This document shows, piece after piece, positions 38,183-46,283 of a stretch of 64,000 nucleotides of DNA (within the stretch, counting starts at the first letter, position 1; the number at the start of each line of letters is the position of its first letter). Source of the DNA: Palleronia sp. LCG004. Its GTDB lineage: Bacteria; Pseudomonadota; Alphaproteobacteria; Rhodobacterales; Rhodobacteraceae. The notes under the pieces are model-generated. The model did not search any database. It saw nothing but the letters and a program-made list of their open reading frames with translations, and was not told where the DNA came from. Where the stretch lies: contig NZ_CP136759.1 of assembly GCF_032931615.1 (NCBI RefSeq), forward strand, positions 372,001-436,000, in the 5' to 3' direction. The translations under genes and the position numbers were made by a program.

Positions 38183-38427
38183 CTTTCCTTAAGGTCCCAC
38201 CATTGAAGGGAGAACCGTGAGGATGACGTGGTGATGACGGCCATCGGGCAATGCCAAGGCGTCCTCAGTCTCTCTCTTGCTGGTCCTGAGTGCGTCCTCG
38301 GGGTTGCCCTCCGGGGTGGCCTCGGGGGCGGTTATGGGTGGCCTCTGGGGGTATCACCTTAGAGGCGCATCATTAATGCAACCTGACGAAAGGCCAGAAG
38401 CAGCCACTCGAAAGGACCAGACCCAGA

Positions 38428-39276
38428 ATGACGAAGACGAACCAGACACTTAGACCCGGCGCTGGAATGAAGCACCGGAAGTGCAGCCTATCCGAAATCC
38501 GTACCGACCCAGCACGTTTCCAGTTCCGGGGGCCGGGGCTCTGTAGTGAGCACGTGAGAGAGATGGCAGACGCGGTTAAGCGGGGCGATACGCTGGAACC
38601 GCCGACCATCTGGCGTGACCCCGGAGACGGGCAGCTCTACGTGATCGCAGGCCACCATAGGCTCCAAGCGTACACAGCGGCTAAGCGTACCGGCAAGATC
38701 CCGGTCATTGAGTTCGCGGGGGAGTACCGGGACGCGCAGCTCTACGCGGTCAAGTCGAACAGGAACAACAAGCTCCACTTCACATCGGTCGAGAGGTCTG
38801 ACGCAACGTGGAGGCTGGTGCGGGCGTGGGATCCTGAGCTGGGCACAGACGGCCACACGTTCTCCATCGCAGAGATTACCAAAAGCGCCGGAAGCACTAA
38901 GCCGACCGTGAACCGGATGCGTAAGGCGATGGCCGACGCCTATCGGGAGGACGGCACCACGCCCGACATGCTTCCCGAAACTTGGGGTGACATGCGCTTG
39001 CGGCGGAGAGAGCAGGCGCTGGACGCGGATGGCTGGGAATGTGATCGGGATGCGGAAGAAGCGCACAGCGAGGAGGTGGACCGGATATACGGCCAGCTCA
39101 ACCAGACCATGCATCAGGAACGCCACAGGAACCCAAGAGCCCTTGGACACGCGATCAAGCGTTGCCTTGGCTCGGACACGTACATGGTTCTCGACTGGGT
39201 GAGAGAGGCGAACGACGGCTATGCGGACGAAGACCTAGAGGGATCTGACGACGAGGCGGCAGCCTTCCCATTCTGA
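38428..39276 (+). CDS. ParB/Srx-domain protein without ParA
   Basis: A 282-aa protein. Residues about 18-110 form a ParB/sulfiredoxin-type domain, with SLSEI at the start and AGHHRLQAY as the nucleotide-binding loop corresponding to the ParB GERR/GxxR box. A helix-turn-helix follows (about 150-175, IAEITKSAGSTKPTVNRM). The C-terminal 100 residues are acidic and helical. No ParA gene is near, so chromosome-style partitioning is unlikely. Related solo proteins in phages and plasmids act as regulators or nucleases. It is the largest intact cargo gene of the element, and its codon use differs from the flanking genes. Confidence 0.78.
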   Translation: MTKTNQTLRPGAGMKHRKCSLSEIRTDPARFQFRGPGLCSEHVREMADAVKRGDTLEPPTIWRDPGDGQLYVIAGHHRLQAYTAAKRTGKIPVIEFAGEYRDAQLYAVKSNRNNKLHFTSVERSDATWRLVRAWDPELGTDGHTFSIAEITKSAGSTKPTVNRMRKAMADAYREDGTTPDMLPETWGDMRLRRREQALDADGWECDRDAEEAHSEEVDRIYGQLNQTMHQERHRNPRALGHAIKRCLGSDTYMVLDWVREANDGYADEDLEGSDDEAAAFPF

Positions 39277-39401
39277 GCCCCGCAGGTCCTCATGGGACCC
39301 ACGGAGGTTTTCACCGCAGATATCTGAGCGCCTTATCATAAGAGCGGCCAAGAGCGCGTTCCCCCCATGCCTTTGCTGGGGGTGGAGGGGAGGCTTCCTC
39401 A

Positions 39402-39584
39402 TCACCTCGGCAGGTGCTGGCCCGGTGCCAGATACAGCGAGCCGCAGCGACCGACCGACAGGCGCAGCTCACTGCCCAGCGCGGCCGACAGACGTTCGAG
39501 GTATGGAGAGCTACGCTCGCGGCACGGGTCGTCGGGAGCGTAGGTCAGGGTCGACTTGATCGGGAAGGGAAGGCGGATCAACAT
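39402..39584 (-). CDS. Possible small protein in the element
   Basis: A 60-codon frame opening MLIRLPFPIK with GAGGA about 7 nt before the ATG. It has mixed charged and hydrophobic residues and no low-complexity bias, so it may be real. No family was recognised. It lies between the ParB-like gene and the recombinase, on the opposite strand to both. Confidence 0.3.
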   Translation of the reverse strand: MLIRLPFPIKSTLTYAPDDPCRERSSPYLERLSAALGSELRLSVGRCGSLYLAPGQHLPR

Positions 39585-39711
39585 GGGAAGTCCTCGCGGT
39601 CTGATTGGTCGCAAGGTCTTGGTATCAATGCCACTTTGCATAGATCGCCTTGCTCTCACGAATACCGCTTCTCTGCCTGTCTGGCAACAGGAGGTCCCAT
39701 CCATCCGTTAG

Positions 39712-39825
39712 GGTATACCTCTACGGACAGCCGGACGAGAGAGGAAATGGGTGTCCGTAGGGGTTGATTTCCATCATCGGAGAGGTATCTCTACGGACAG
39801 TACCCTATAGGACACCGGAGGTATC
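39712..39825. promoter_or_regulatory. Two inverted-repeat sites upstream of the serine recombinase (candidate res/operator)
   Basis: CTCTACGGACAG occurs at 39719-39730 and again at 39789-39800. An inverted, near-matching copy (GTGTCCGTAGGGG) lies at 39751-39763 and a weaker inverted copy (GGACACCGGAGGTATC) at 39810-39825. This makes two dimer-type sites, each an inverted pair, ending right at the recombinase start codon. That is the geometry of resolvase subsites that also act as autoregulatory operators. Confidence 0.55.
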
Positions 39826-40473
39826 ATGTCCCGGACCATCTTCTATGCCCGCGTTAGCACCGCCGACCAATCCCTCAACCTCCAGCGCACCCAAGCCGAG
39901 AAAGCAGGCTTCGAGATCGACGAGGTGGTGGCGGACCATGGAGTGTCCGGGGTCAGCACGAAGCTGGCGGAACGTCCCGAGGGAAAGCGGCTCTTCGACA
40001 AGCTGCGCCGGGGTGACGTCCTCGTGGTGCGTTGGGTCGACCGGCTGGGGCGGGACTATCAGGACGTGACGGACACGATCCGAAATCTCATGCGACAGGG
40101 CGTCGTGGTGAAGACGGTCATCAACGGCATGGTCTTCGACGGTGCCACCGAAGACCCTGTCCAGCAGGCTGTGAGAGACGCTCTCATAGGCTTCATGGCC
40201 GCGACGGCACAGGCACAGGCGGAAGCTACAAAAGCCGCTCAGAGGGCCGGTATAGACGCCGCCAAGAGCGATCCTAAGAGATACCGTGGGAAGAAGCCGA
40301 GCTATGACCAGCGCGGACTTGAGCAAGTGCAGTCGATGACCGCTTCAGGGTCAGGGACAAGCGAGATCGCCAAGGCCACGGGTCTTTCTCGGCAGACGGT
40401 CCTGAGGATCAAGGTAGACCCTGCGGCAGCTCAAGCGGCGCTGGAACGGTGGAGCGTATCAGAAGGCCCGTAG
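39826..40473 (+). CDS. Serine recombinase (resolvase/invertase family)
   Basis: A 215-aa site-specific recombinase. The catalytic serine is S11 in YARVSTADQ, with the conserved R-R pair in VRWVDRLGRD. A long helix joins the catalytic domain to a C-terminal helix-turn-helix (about 170-200, TSEIAKATGLSRQTVLRI). It is a small resolvase/invertase, not a large phage serine integrase. Its 3' end overlaps the integrase 3' end by 15 bp on the other strand. It could resolve dimers of the excised element or invert a segment; no second set of sites was seen in the window. Confidence 0.93.
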   Translation: MSRTIFYARVSTADQSLNLQRTQAEKAGFEIDEVVADHGVSGVSTKLAERPEGKRLFDKLRRGDVLVVRWVDRLGRDYQDVTDTIRNLMRQGVVVKTVINGMVFDGATEDPVQQAVRDALIGFMAATAQAQAEATKAAQRAGIDAAKSDPKRYRGKKPSYDQRGLEQVQSMTASGSGTSEIAKATGLSRQTVLRIKVDPAAAQAALERWSVSEGP

Positions 40474-41890
40474 GAACCCTTGAGCCTCAAGCTGGCTCCA
40501 GACCGCCTCCTGTGTCTGAGCAAGCTGTTCCTTCAGGAGCCCATGGTCATAGACCGTGCTGGAGGTGCGGGGGCCAGCCCACCCGCCGATGTCGTGGATG
40601 TCGCCTTCTGGAACCCGAGCTTGCCGAGCGACGGTGCGCCACGTGTGGCGGGTCGAATGGAGGGAGAGCCGCTTGTCGGTCTCGCCACCTAGGACCTGAC
40701 GACGAAACCGCGTGAACCACTGCGAAATCGCATAGACCTTACCGACCGAAGGCCGGATCGGCCAGTCCGGGAACAGGGGGCCACTTTCCCCGTGCTCCAC
40801 AAGGCGGCGGGACATGATCGGCCACGCGCCTTCGGGGATCGGGACGTATCGCCTTGCGTTGCGAGACTTTCCTTCCGCCAGATTTATCCCTTCGGCGTCA
40901 TCTTCGAGGTCTTGAGTTTTCACCATCGCCAGCTCGTCGACACGACACCCAGTGACCAGCGCCAAACGAAGCAGATCGCCCTCCCGTGTTCCGCGCGGCG
41001 CTGCGGATAGGATTGCCGAGACCTCTTGTGCTGTGAAGTCTTCGCGCCGAGGCGCTTCATCGCTCCGGGCGCGGGGTGTTAGCTGCGTGAAGACCCACGG
41101 ATCGCGATAGCGCTGGGCCGTCAGGTTGCGGTCGATTGCCCAGACCCAGATCGCTTTCAGCAGGGTGACGTTCTTGTTGACCGTTCCAGAGGAAAGCCCG
41201 TTCGGGGCACGTGGAGACTTGGCTGCGGGGAGGTACACGTCGCGGAAACGCCGGGCTAGATGCGGCGTCACGTCTTCGAGACAGGCAGCCTCGGCAGGGT
41301 CTTCGAGAAAGGCATGGAGGTGCTTGACCGCCGTTTCCGTGTTCATGACGGTTTTCCGCTTGATGGGCTTGAAGCCTCGACGATTGCCGGGAGCGCGTTC
41401 CTCGAAGTACTGGAGCGACAGCCCGCTGGAGGGGGAAGCCGCGACCATAGGCGACTTTGCCGAACCTCTTGAGCTTCACTGGGTCGACACCGCGTTCCTC
41501 AGCGGCCTCCAGCTTGTCCCCGAGAACCATAGAGACACCGCCGCGACCGTCCTCGGCATCGTCCTTTGCGATCACCTGTTGCCACTCGTCGGCCCGCTCA
41601 AGCGAGAACTGTCCTTCGTCGCTTTCCTCCATGGACCGGCGGCGGATCTCGCCCAGCGCTATGTCCCGGCGTTTCCGTGCCTCGATGAGGTTCCGGGTCC
41701 CGAGCCCCTTCCGTATCTCTTTGCCGAACGGCTGACCGGTCCACGGGTTCGGGAGCCCCACAAGGTCAGGGGGTGTAACCATCCTGAAGACCCAGCCGGT
41801 GCCGGGGCCGCGAGGTTGCTTGAGATAATCCATGTCGTCAGCCTTGCGCGTGTGGTCCATCATGGACAACGGCTTGCTGAACATCATCAT
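40459..41890 (-). pseudogene. Tyrosine integrase split by a frameshift
   Basis: The N-terminal frame (from about 41890) has a DUF6538-like arm-binding region (GWVFRMVTPPDL, GLGTRNLIEARKRRD). It runs out of register near 41410-41435. The other frame takes over with QYFEERAPGN, a core-binding domain, and a complete catalytic domain: R in TGCRVDE, H-x2-R-H in HSTRHTW and the tyrosine in STVYDHG. Joining them needs a +1 shift, i.e. removal of one base. The C-terminal half has no good start of its own. A real mutation, a sequencing error or programmed shifting are all possible; loss of function is the simplest. ATG at 41833 is an alternative start. Confidence 0.82.
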
Positions 41891-41921
41891 TTCCTGAGCT
41901 AAATCAGTAGCTTGAGGATAA

Positions 41922-41938
41922 TGGCGGAGACGAAGGGA
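41922..41938. repeat. attR: 17-bp direct repeat within tRNA-Ser
   Basis: Identical to 37633-37649. It forms the 3' terminal 17 nt of the intact tRNA-Ser gene, so integration kept the tRNA functional. Confidence 0.9.
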
Positions 41939-42011
41939 TTCGAACCCTCGAGACGGTTTCCCGCCTACTCCCTTAGCAGGGGAGCGCCTTCGACCACTCG
42001 GCCACATCTCC
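41922..42011 (-). tRNA. tRNA-Ser (anticodon GCT)
   Basis: A 90-nt class II tRNA with a long variable arm. The acceptor GGAGATG pairs with CGTCTCC, discriminator G, and CCA is encoded. The D-arm has TGGCCGAGTGG, the anticodon loop CTGCTAA gives GCT, and the T-arm GGTTCGAATCC. Its 3' end is the insertion site of the 4.3-kb element. Confidence 0.97.
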
Positions 42012-42052
42012 GCCGACGCGTATAGCCTGCGACGGCGAGGAGTTACAAGGCG

Positions 42053-42895
42053 TTAGTTTCGGTTTTCGCCCTCCGGCCCCGAAGCCGCGTCACGCCCCGC
42101 GCGACGGGGGCGGCTTGCGGCGCTCGCGGCGCGGGCGGTGCCCCGGCGCGTGTCGTCGAGCACCCTTGGCGTGTGGCGCGCGCGGGCCAGCGCCGTGTCG
42201 CAGGATGCGCCCTCGACCGAGGCGGCGGCGATCTCGCGCAGCGCGAATGTCGACACCTTGACGAGCCCCACGAGCGTCTCGCGCGACAGGGCGTGGATCG
42301 CGAGGTAGTCGAGATGGGCGCCGAGCAATCCCGCCCCCTCGGCCGCGCCGCCCTCGGCATTGACGCGGCAGGCATCGGCGTCGCGCGACAGGAACGACCG
42401 GCAGAGCAGGGGGCGCGCGTCGTAGGCCCGGCAGGTCCGCGTCTCGGGGTCGAGCGCGGGGCAGGCCTGCGGGTGCCAGTCGCGCCCGTCGGGATGCCCG
42501 GCGAGCGGTGCCAGCGCCGAATGCAGCGCGCGCGCCTCGGCCTCGGTGATCGTGCCCCCGTCCGGCCCGTCGAGGATGCAGCAGAACGCGCAACCCGCGG
42601 CGCAGGCGGCCTCGGTCACGATGGGGGGCGGGTCGCGCATCGTCTCGGCCAGCAGGGCACCGGCCACCTGGCGCGCCACCTCTCCGGTCGCCATCGCGCG
42701 GACCGCGTCGCGATAGGGGACGCCATGCCGTTCCGCCGTGCCCAGCCAGGCGTCGAGCATGCGGCGCGCCCGGTCCGCGCGGGCCGCCTCCGCTCCGGGC
42801 AGGGGCGTGGCGGCCAGCCGCGCGCGCAACCCCGCGATGCTGCGGGGGACCTCCCGCATCGCCTTGCGCCGTGCTGTCCGCGCGGATCTGGCCAT
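42053..42895 (-). CDS. YkgJ-type cysteine-cluster protein
   Basis: A 280-aa protein with the Zn/Fe-chelating cluster of the YkgJ family: CAAGCAFCC near residue 97-105, then CPAL, CRAYDARPLLCRSF and a further Cys (DACRV). The pattern binds a metal ion or Fe-S cluster; no enzymatic role is established. The N-terminal 80 residues are helical and Arg/Ala-rich, and the last 40 are disordered, Arg/Ala-rich. It lies 4 nt after the malic enzyme on the same strand, probably one transcript. Confidence 0.82.
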   Translation of the reverse strand: MARSARTARRKAMREVPRSIAGLRARLAATPLPGAEAARADRARRMLDAWLGTAERHGVPYRDAVRAMATGEVARQVAGALLAETMRDPPPIVTEAACAAGCAFCCILDGPDGGTITEAEARALHSALAPLAGHPDGRDWHPQACPALDPETRTCRAYDARPLLCRSFLSRDADACRVNAEGGAAEGAGLLGAHLDYLAIHALSRETLVGLVKVSTFALREIAAASVEGASCDTALARARHTPRVLDDTRRGTARAASAASRPRRAGRDAASGPEGENRN

Positions 42896-42899
42896 CGCC

Positions 42900-45185
42900 C
42901 TAGCCGTAATGCGTGACCGGCGTGCCCGCCACGGCCGACATGTTGAGAAGCCCGCGCGCGGTGATCGAGCTCGTCACGATATGCGCGCGGTTGCCCATCC
43001 CCATCAGGATCGGCCCGACCTCCAGCCCGTTCGCCTTCATCTTGAGGATGTTGCGAACGCCCGAGGCCGCATCGGTATTGGCAAAGACCAGCGCGTTCGC
43101 GGGGCCTTCCATGCGGCTGTCGGGAAAGATCCGCGCGCGCAGATCGCCGTCGAGCGCGGCATCGGCATGCATCTCGCCCTCGTAGACGAAGTCGCGGGGC
43201 CTGGCGTCGAGGATCTCGAGCGCACCGCGCATCCTGATGCCGGTATCGCAATCGTAATTGCCGAACTGCGAATGCGAGCAGAGCGCGATCTTGGGGTCGA
43301 CCCCGAAGCGGCGCATGTGCCGCGCCGCCGAGATCACCGTCTCGGCGATCTGCTCGGGCGTGGGCGAGGGGTTCACATGCGTGTCCGCGATGAAGAGCGG
43401 CCCGTCCTCGAGCACCATGAGCGACAGCGCGCCGACCGCGCGCAGGCTCTCGGTCCCCAGGACCTGCGTCACGTAGTTCAGGTGCCACAGATACTGGCCG
43501 AACGTGCCGCAGATCAGCGAATCCGCCTCGTCGCGATGGACCATGACGGCGCCGATCGCGGTGGAGTTCGTCCGCATGATCGCCTTGGCAAGGTCCGGCG
43601 TCACGCCCCGGCGTTGCATGATCGTGTGGTAGGTGTTCCAGTAATCGCGGTAGCGGGCGTCGCTTTCGGGGTTCACGATGTCGAAATCGACGCCTGGCCG
43701 GATCTGCAGGCCCGCGCGTTCGGCCCTGAGTTCGATCACCTCGGGCCGCCCGATCAGGATCGGCTTGTCGGTCGTCTCCTCGAGCATGGCATGCGCCGCG
43801 CGCAGCACGCGCTCGTCCTCGCCCTCGGCGAAGACGATGCGCCGGCTCGTCGTCGCCGCCGCGTCGAAGACCGGCCGCATGATGAGGGCCGACCGGAAGA
43901 CGGACCCGTCGAGCTTGCGCTTGTAGGCTTCGAGATCCTCGATCGGCCGCTCGGCCACGCCCGATTCGATCGCGGCCTTGGCGACGGCACTCGCCACCAC
44001 GCCCATCAGCCTCGGGTCGAACGGCTTCGGAATCAGGTAATCCGGCCCGAAGGTCATTTGCTCGCCCTGATAGGCGGCGGCGGCCTCGGCGCTGGTCGTC
44101 TTGCGGGCAAGCTCCGCGATGCCCTCGACGCAGGCGACCTTCATCTCGTCGTTGATCGTCGTCGCCCCCACGTCGAGCGCGCCGCGGAAGATGAACGGAA
44201 AGCAGAGGACGTTGTTGACCTGGTTCGGGAAATCGGACCGGCCGGTGGCGATCATCGCACCAGGGGCCACGGCGCGGGCCTCGTCTGGGTCGATTTCGGG
44301 GTTCGGGTTGGCAAGCGCGAAGATGATGGGCTTGGGGCTCATCCGCTCGACCATCTCGGCCTTGAGGACGCCCGGACCCGACAGGCCCAGGAACAGATCC
44401 GCCCCCTCGATCACGTCGCCCAGCGTCCGGGGCCCGCCCGGCTGGGCGAAGCGCGCCTTCTGCGGCGTCATGTCGGCCTCGCGGCCTTCGTGGACCAGCC
44501 CCTCGATATCGCAAAGCCAGATGTTTTCGCGCCGCACGCCCAGCTTCACCAGCATCTCCAGGCAGGCGATGCCCGCGGCTCCGCCGCCGGTCGAGACGAT
44601 CTTGATGTCCTCGAAATTCTTCTTCGCGACGCGCAGGGCATTGGTCGCGGCCGCCCCCACCACGATCGCGGTGCCGTGCTGGTCGTCGTGGAAGACGGGA
44701 ATGTTCATCCGCTCCCGGCAGATCTCCTCGACGATGAAGCAGTCGGGGGCCTTGATGTCCTCGAGGTTGATCGCACCGAACGTGGGCTCCAGTGCGCAGA
44801 CGATCTCGGCAAGCTTCTCGGGGTCGCTTTCGGACAGTTCGATGTCGAAGCAGTCGATATTGGCGAACTTCTTGAAGAGGACGGCCTTGCCCTCCATCAC
44901 CGGCTTCGATGCCAGCCCGCCGATATTGCCGAGGCCGAGCACCGCCGTCCCGTTCGACACGACCCCGACCAGATTGCCGCGAGAGGTATAGTCGCGCGCC
45001 GCATCGGGATCTGCCTTGATCTCGAGACAGGCTTCCGCCACGCCCGGCGAATAGGCCCGAGAAAGGTCCCGCCCGTTGGCGAGAGGCTTCGTCGCGCGGA
45101 TCTCGAGTTTTCCGGGTCTCGGGTGGCGGTGATAATCCAGCGCCGCCGCACGCAGGGCGGCCTTCCTGTCGTCTTGCTCGCTCAT
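42900..45185 (-). CDS. maeB: NADP-dependent malic enzyme with phosphotransacetylase-like domain
   Basis: Converts malate to pyruvate and CO2 with NADPH formation; 761 aa, the size of the two-domain MaeB form. The N-terminal half has SRAYSPGVAEACLEI, VSNGTAVLGLGNIG and the metal-binding VFHDDQHGTA motif. The C-terminal half (about 430-761) is a phosphotransacetylase-like domain that is regulatory rather than catalytic in this family. NADP preference is by family. Upstream are two small DUF3072-type genes; the YkgJ-type gene follows by 4 nt. Confidence 0.95.
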   Translation of the reverse strand: MSEQDDRKAALRAAALDYHRHPRPGKLEIRATKPLANGRDLSRAYSPGVAEACLEIKADPDAARDYTSRGNLVGVVSNGTAVLGLGNIGGLASKPVMEGKAVLFKKFANIDCFDIELSESDPEKLAEIVCALEPTFGAINLEDIKAPDCFIVEEICRERMNIPVFHDDQHGTAIVVGAAATNALRVAKKNFEDIKIVSTGGGAAGIACLEMLVKLGVRRENIWLCDIEGLVHEGREADMTPQKARFAQPGGPRTLGDVIEGADLFLGLSGPGVLKAEMVERMSPKPIIFALANPNPEIDPDEARAVAPGAMIATGRSDFPNQVNNVLCFPFIFRGALDVGATTINDEMKVACVEGIAELARKTTSAEAAAAYQGEQMTFGPDYLIPKPFDPRLMGVVASAVAKAAIESGVAERPIEDLEAYKRKLDGSVFRSALIMRPVFDAAATTSRRIVFAEGEDERVLRAAHAMLEETTDKPILIGRPEVIELRAERAGLQIRPGVDFDIVNPESDARYRDYWNTYHTIMQRRGVTPDLAKAIMRTNSTAIGAVMVHRDEADSLICGTFGQYLWHLNYVTQVLGTESLRAVGALSLMVLEDGPLFIADTHVNPSPTPEQIAETVISAARHMRRFGVDPKIALCSHSQFGNYDCDTGIRMRGALEILDARPRDFVYEGEMHADAALDGDLRARIFPDSRMEGPANALVFANTDAASGVRNILKMKANGLEVGPILMGMGNRAHIVTSSITARGLLNMSAVAGTPVTHYG

Positions 45186-45283
45186 GATCCCTTCACTCTC
45201 CCCGGCATGGTCGGGTCAGGGATAGAAGACCGGCCCCGCCAAGGAAAGCGGGATCGACCGTTTTTGCGTGCATCGGGCGACGG

Positions 45284-45505
45284 TCAGCCGCGTCCGGTCT
45301 TCTCCTGCAGCGCGTCGATCCTCTTCGACGCCTCTCCCTTGGTCATCGCGGGGTCGAATTCCTCGCCCGCCTCCTCGCAAAGCGTCTTGAGATACGAGGA
45401 TTGCGCCCCCGTCATCTCCTCGTCGCCCGTTACCCAGTCGTCGACCGGCTTGTCGGCGTTTCCGGGGGCGTCCGTCTTCGGGGTCTCTGTCGCGTCATCG
45501 GTCAT
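45284..45505 (-). CDS. DUF3072 domain protein
   Basis: A 73-aa acidic protein. An N-terminal disordered part is followed by the DUF3072 core: MTGAQSSYLKTLCEEAGEEF, then a linker and a helix ending KRIDALQ. The fold resembles a small SAP-like or helical pair; its function is unknown. It is a paralogue of the gene 63 nt upstream, which has the same two-helix pattern. Confidence 0.82.
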   Translation of the reverse strand: MTDDATETPKTDAPGNADKPVDDWVTGDEEMTGAQSSYLKTLCEEAGEEFDPAMTKGEASKRIDALQEKTGRG

Positions 45506-45568
45506 GGATTTCTCCGTCCTGGATGTTCTCTTGATGTTCCAAGTCTGGCGCGGCGGGAAGGTTCCCGC

Positions 45569-45796
45569 TCACATGCTCTTCAACGCCTCGATCCGGGCAT
45601 CCGCCTGGTCCTGCGTCAGATTGCCGTCCATCGGCTCGTCGTGCTTCTCGCACAGCTCGCGCAACTCGGCGGCCTGCTTGTCGGTCATGGGCTCGTTGCC
45701 GTGCGGATTCTCGCCCGTCTCGACCGCACCCGCGACCGGAAAGGACGCCACGTCCATCGGGTCGTGCTTGGTTCCCTTGTCGTCTCTGTCGGCCAT
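45569..45796 (-). CDS. DUF3072-like small protein, second copy
   Basis: A 75-aa protein with CGGAGGAT before its ATG. The C-terminal half MTDKQAAELRELCEKHDE, then QADARIEALK, aligns with the DUF3072 core of the next gene. The N-terminus is different and His/Asp-rich (DKGTKHDPMDVASFP). Divergent from the cytidine deaminase gene 88 nt away. Function unknown. Confidence 0.75.
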   Translation of the reverse strand: MADRDDKGTKHDPMDVASFPVAGAVETGENPHGNEPMTDKQAAELRELCEKHDEPMDGNLTQDQADARIEALKSM

Positions 45797-45884
45797 GTCT
45801 GATCCTCCGTTTCGTGGGGTCAATGCCGGTCACGAAGGCCGGTTCCGCTTGCCAAAGCGCGGGGCCTTGCGCAGATTGCAGGGC

Positions 45885-46283
45885 ATGGAAGACCCTCTCA
45901 TCGATGCCGCGCGCCAGGTGCGCGAGAATGCCCACGCGCCCTATTCGCGCTTCAAGGTCGGGGCCGCGATCGACAGTGTCGAGGGGCGCCGCCACCTCGG
46001 CTGCAACGTCGAGAACGTCGCCTATCCCGAAGGCACCTGTGCCGAGGCTGGGGCCATCGCCGCGATGATCGCCGCGGGCGACCGGCGCATCGCCTCCATC
46101 GCGGTGATCGCCGACAGCCCCGATCCGGTCCCGCCCTGCGGCGGCTGCCGGCAGAAGATCGCGGAATTCGCCGATGGCGACGCGCCCGTCACGCTCGCCA
46201 CCACCGGCGGCAAGGTCCTCAGGACCAGCGTGGCCGAGCTTCTGCCCGGTGCCTTCACCGTCGGACACATGGACCGCGCGTGA
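45885..46283 (+). CDS. cdd: Cytidine deaminase
   Basis: Deaminates cytidine and deoxycytidine to uridine and deoxyuridine. The 132-aa protein is the small tetrameric type with zinc ligands C52 (CAEAGA, with catalytic E54), C85 and C88 (PPCGGCRQ). The enclosing frame is open for kilobases upstream as an antisense shadow of maeB; the ATG at 45885 gives the family's normal start. The last codon overlaps the deoA GTG. First gene of the nucleoside salvage operon. Confidence 0.95.
   Translation: MEDPLIDAARQVRENAHAPYSRFKVGAAIDSVEGRRHLGCNVENVAYPEGTCAEAGAIAAMIAAGDRRIASIAVIADSPDPVPPCGGCRQKIAEFADGDAPVTLATTGGKVLRTSVAELLPGAFTVGHMDRA

Larger units (their letters stand above)
37633..41938. mobile_element. 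4.3-kb integrative element in tRNA-Ser(GCT)
   Basis: The segment is bounded by a perfect 17-bp direct repeat that coincides with the 3' end of tRNA-Ser. A tyrosine integrase gene lies just inside the right end, reading away from the tRNA, the classical layout of a tRNA-targeted element. Contents: a small membrane protein, a ParB-like protein, a small leftward open frame, a serine recombinase with repeats upstream, and the integrase, which is frameshifted. There are no conjugation, capsid or replication genes. Codon usage and base composition differ from the chromosome by eye. It may be a satellite or a decayed larger element; the broken integrase suggests it is now fixed unless helped in trans. 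Confidence 0.88.

Noticed and set aside
38234..38362. A 42-codon frame rich in Gly and Leu inside the element
   Set aside because: It overlaps three G-rich direct repeats (copies of GGGTGGCCTC at 38314 and 38336), has a poor ribosome site and repeat-driven composition.
39414..39767. A 117-codon plus-strand frame before the recombinase
   Set aside because: It runs through the recombinase inverted repeats and has no ribosome site; composition looks non-coding.
42738..46283. A very long open frame (over 1100 codons) on the plus strand
   Set aside because: It is antisense to maeB and the YkgJ-type gene and arises from GC-rich codon use. Only its last 133 codons, the cytidine deaminase, are real.
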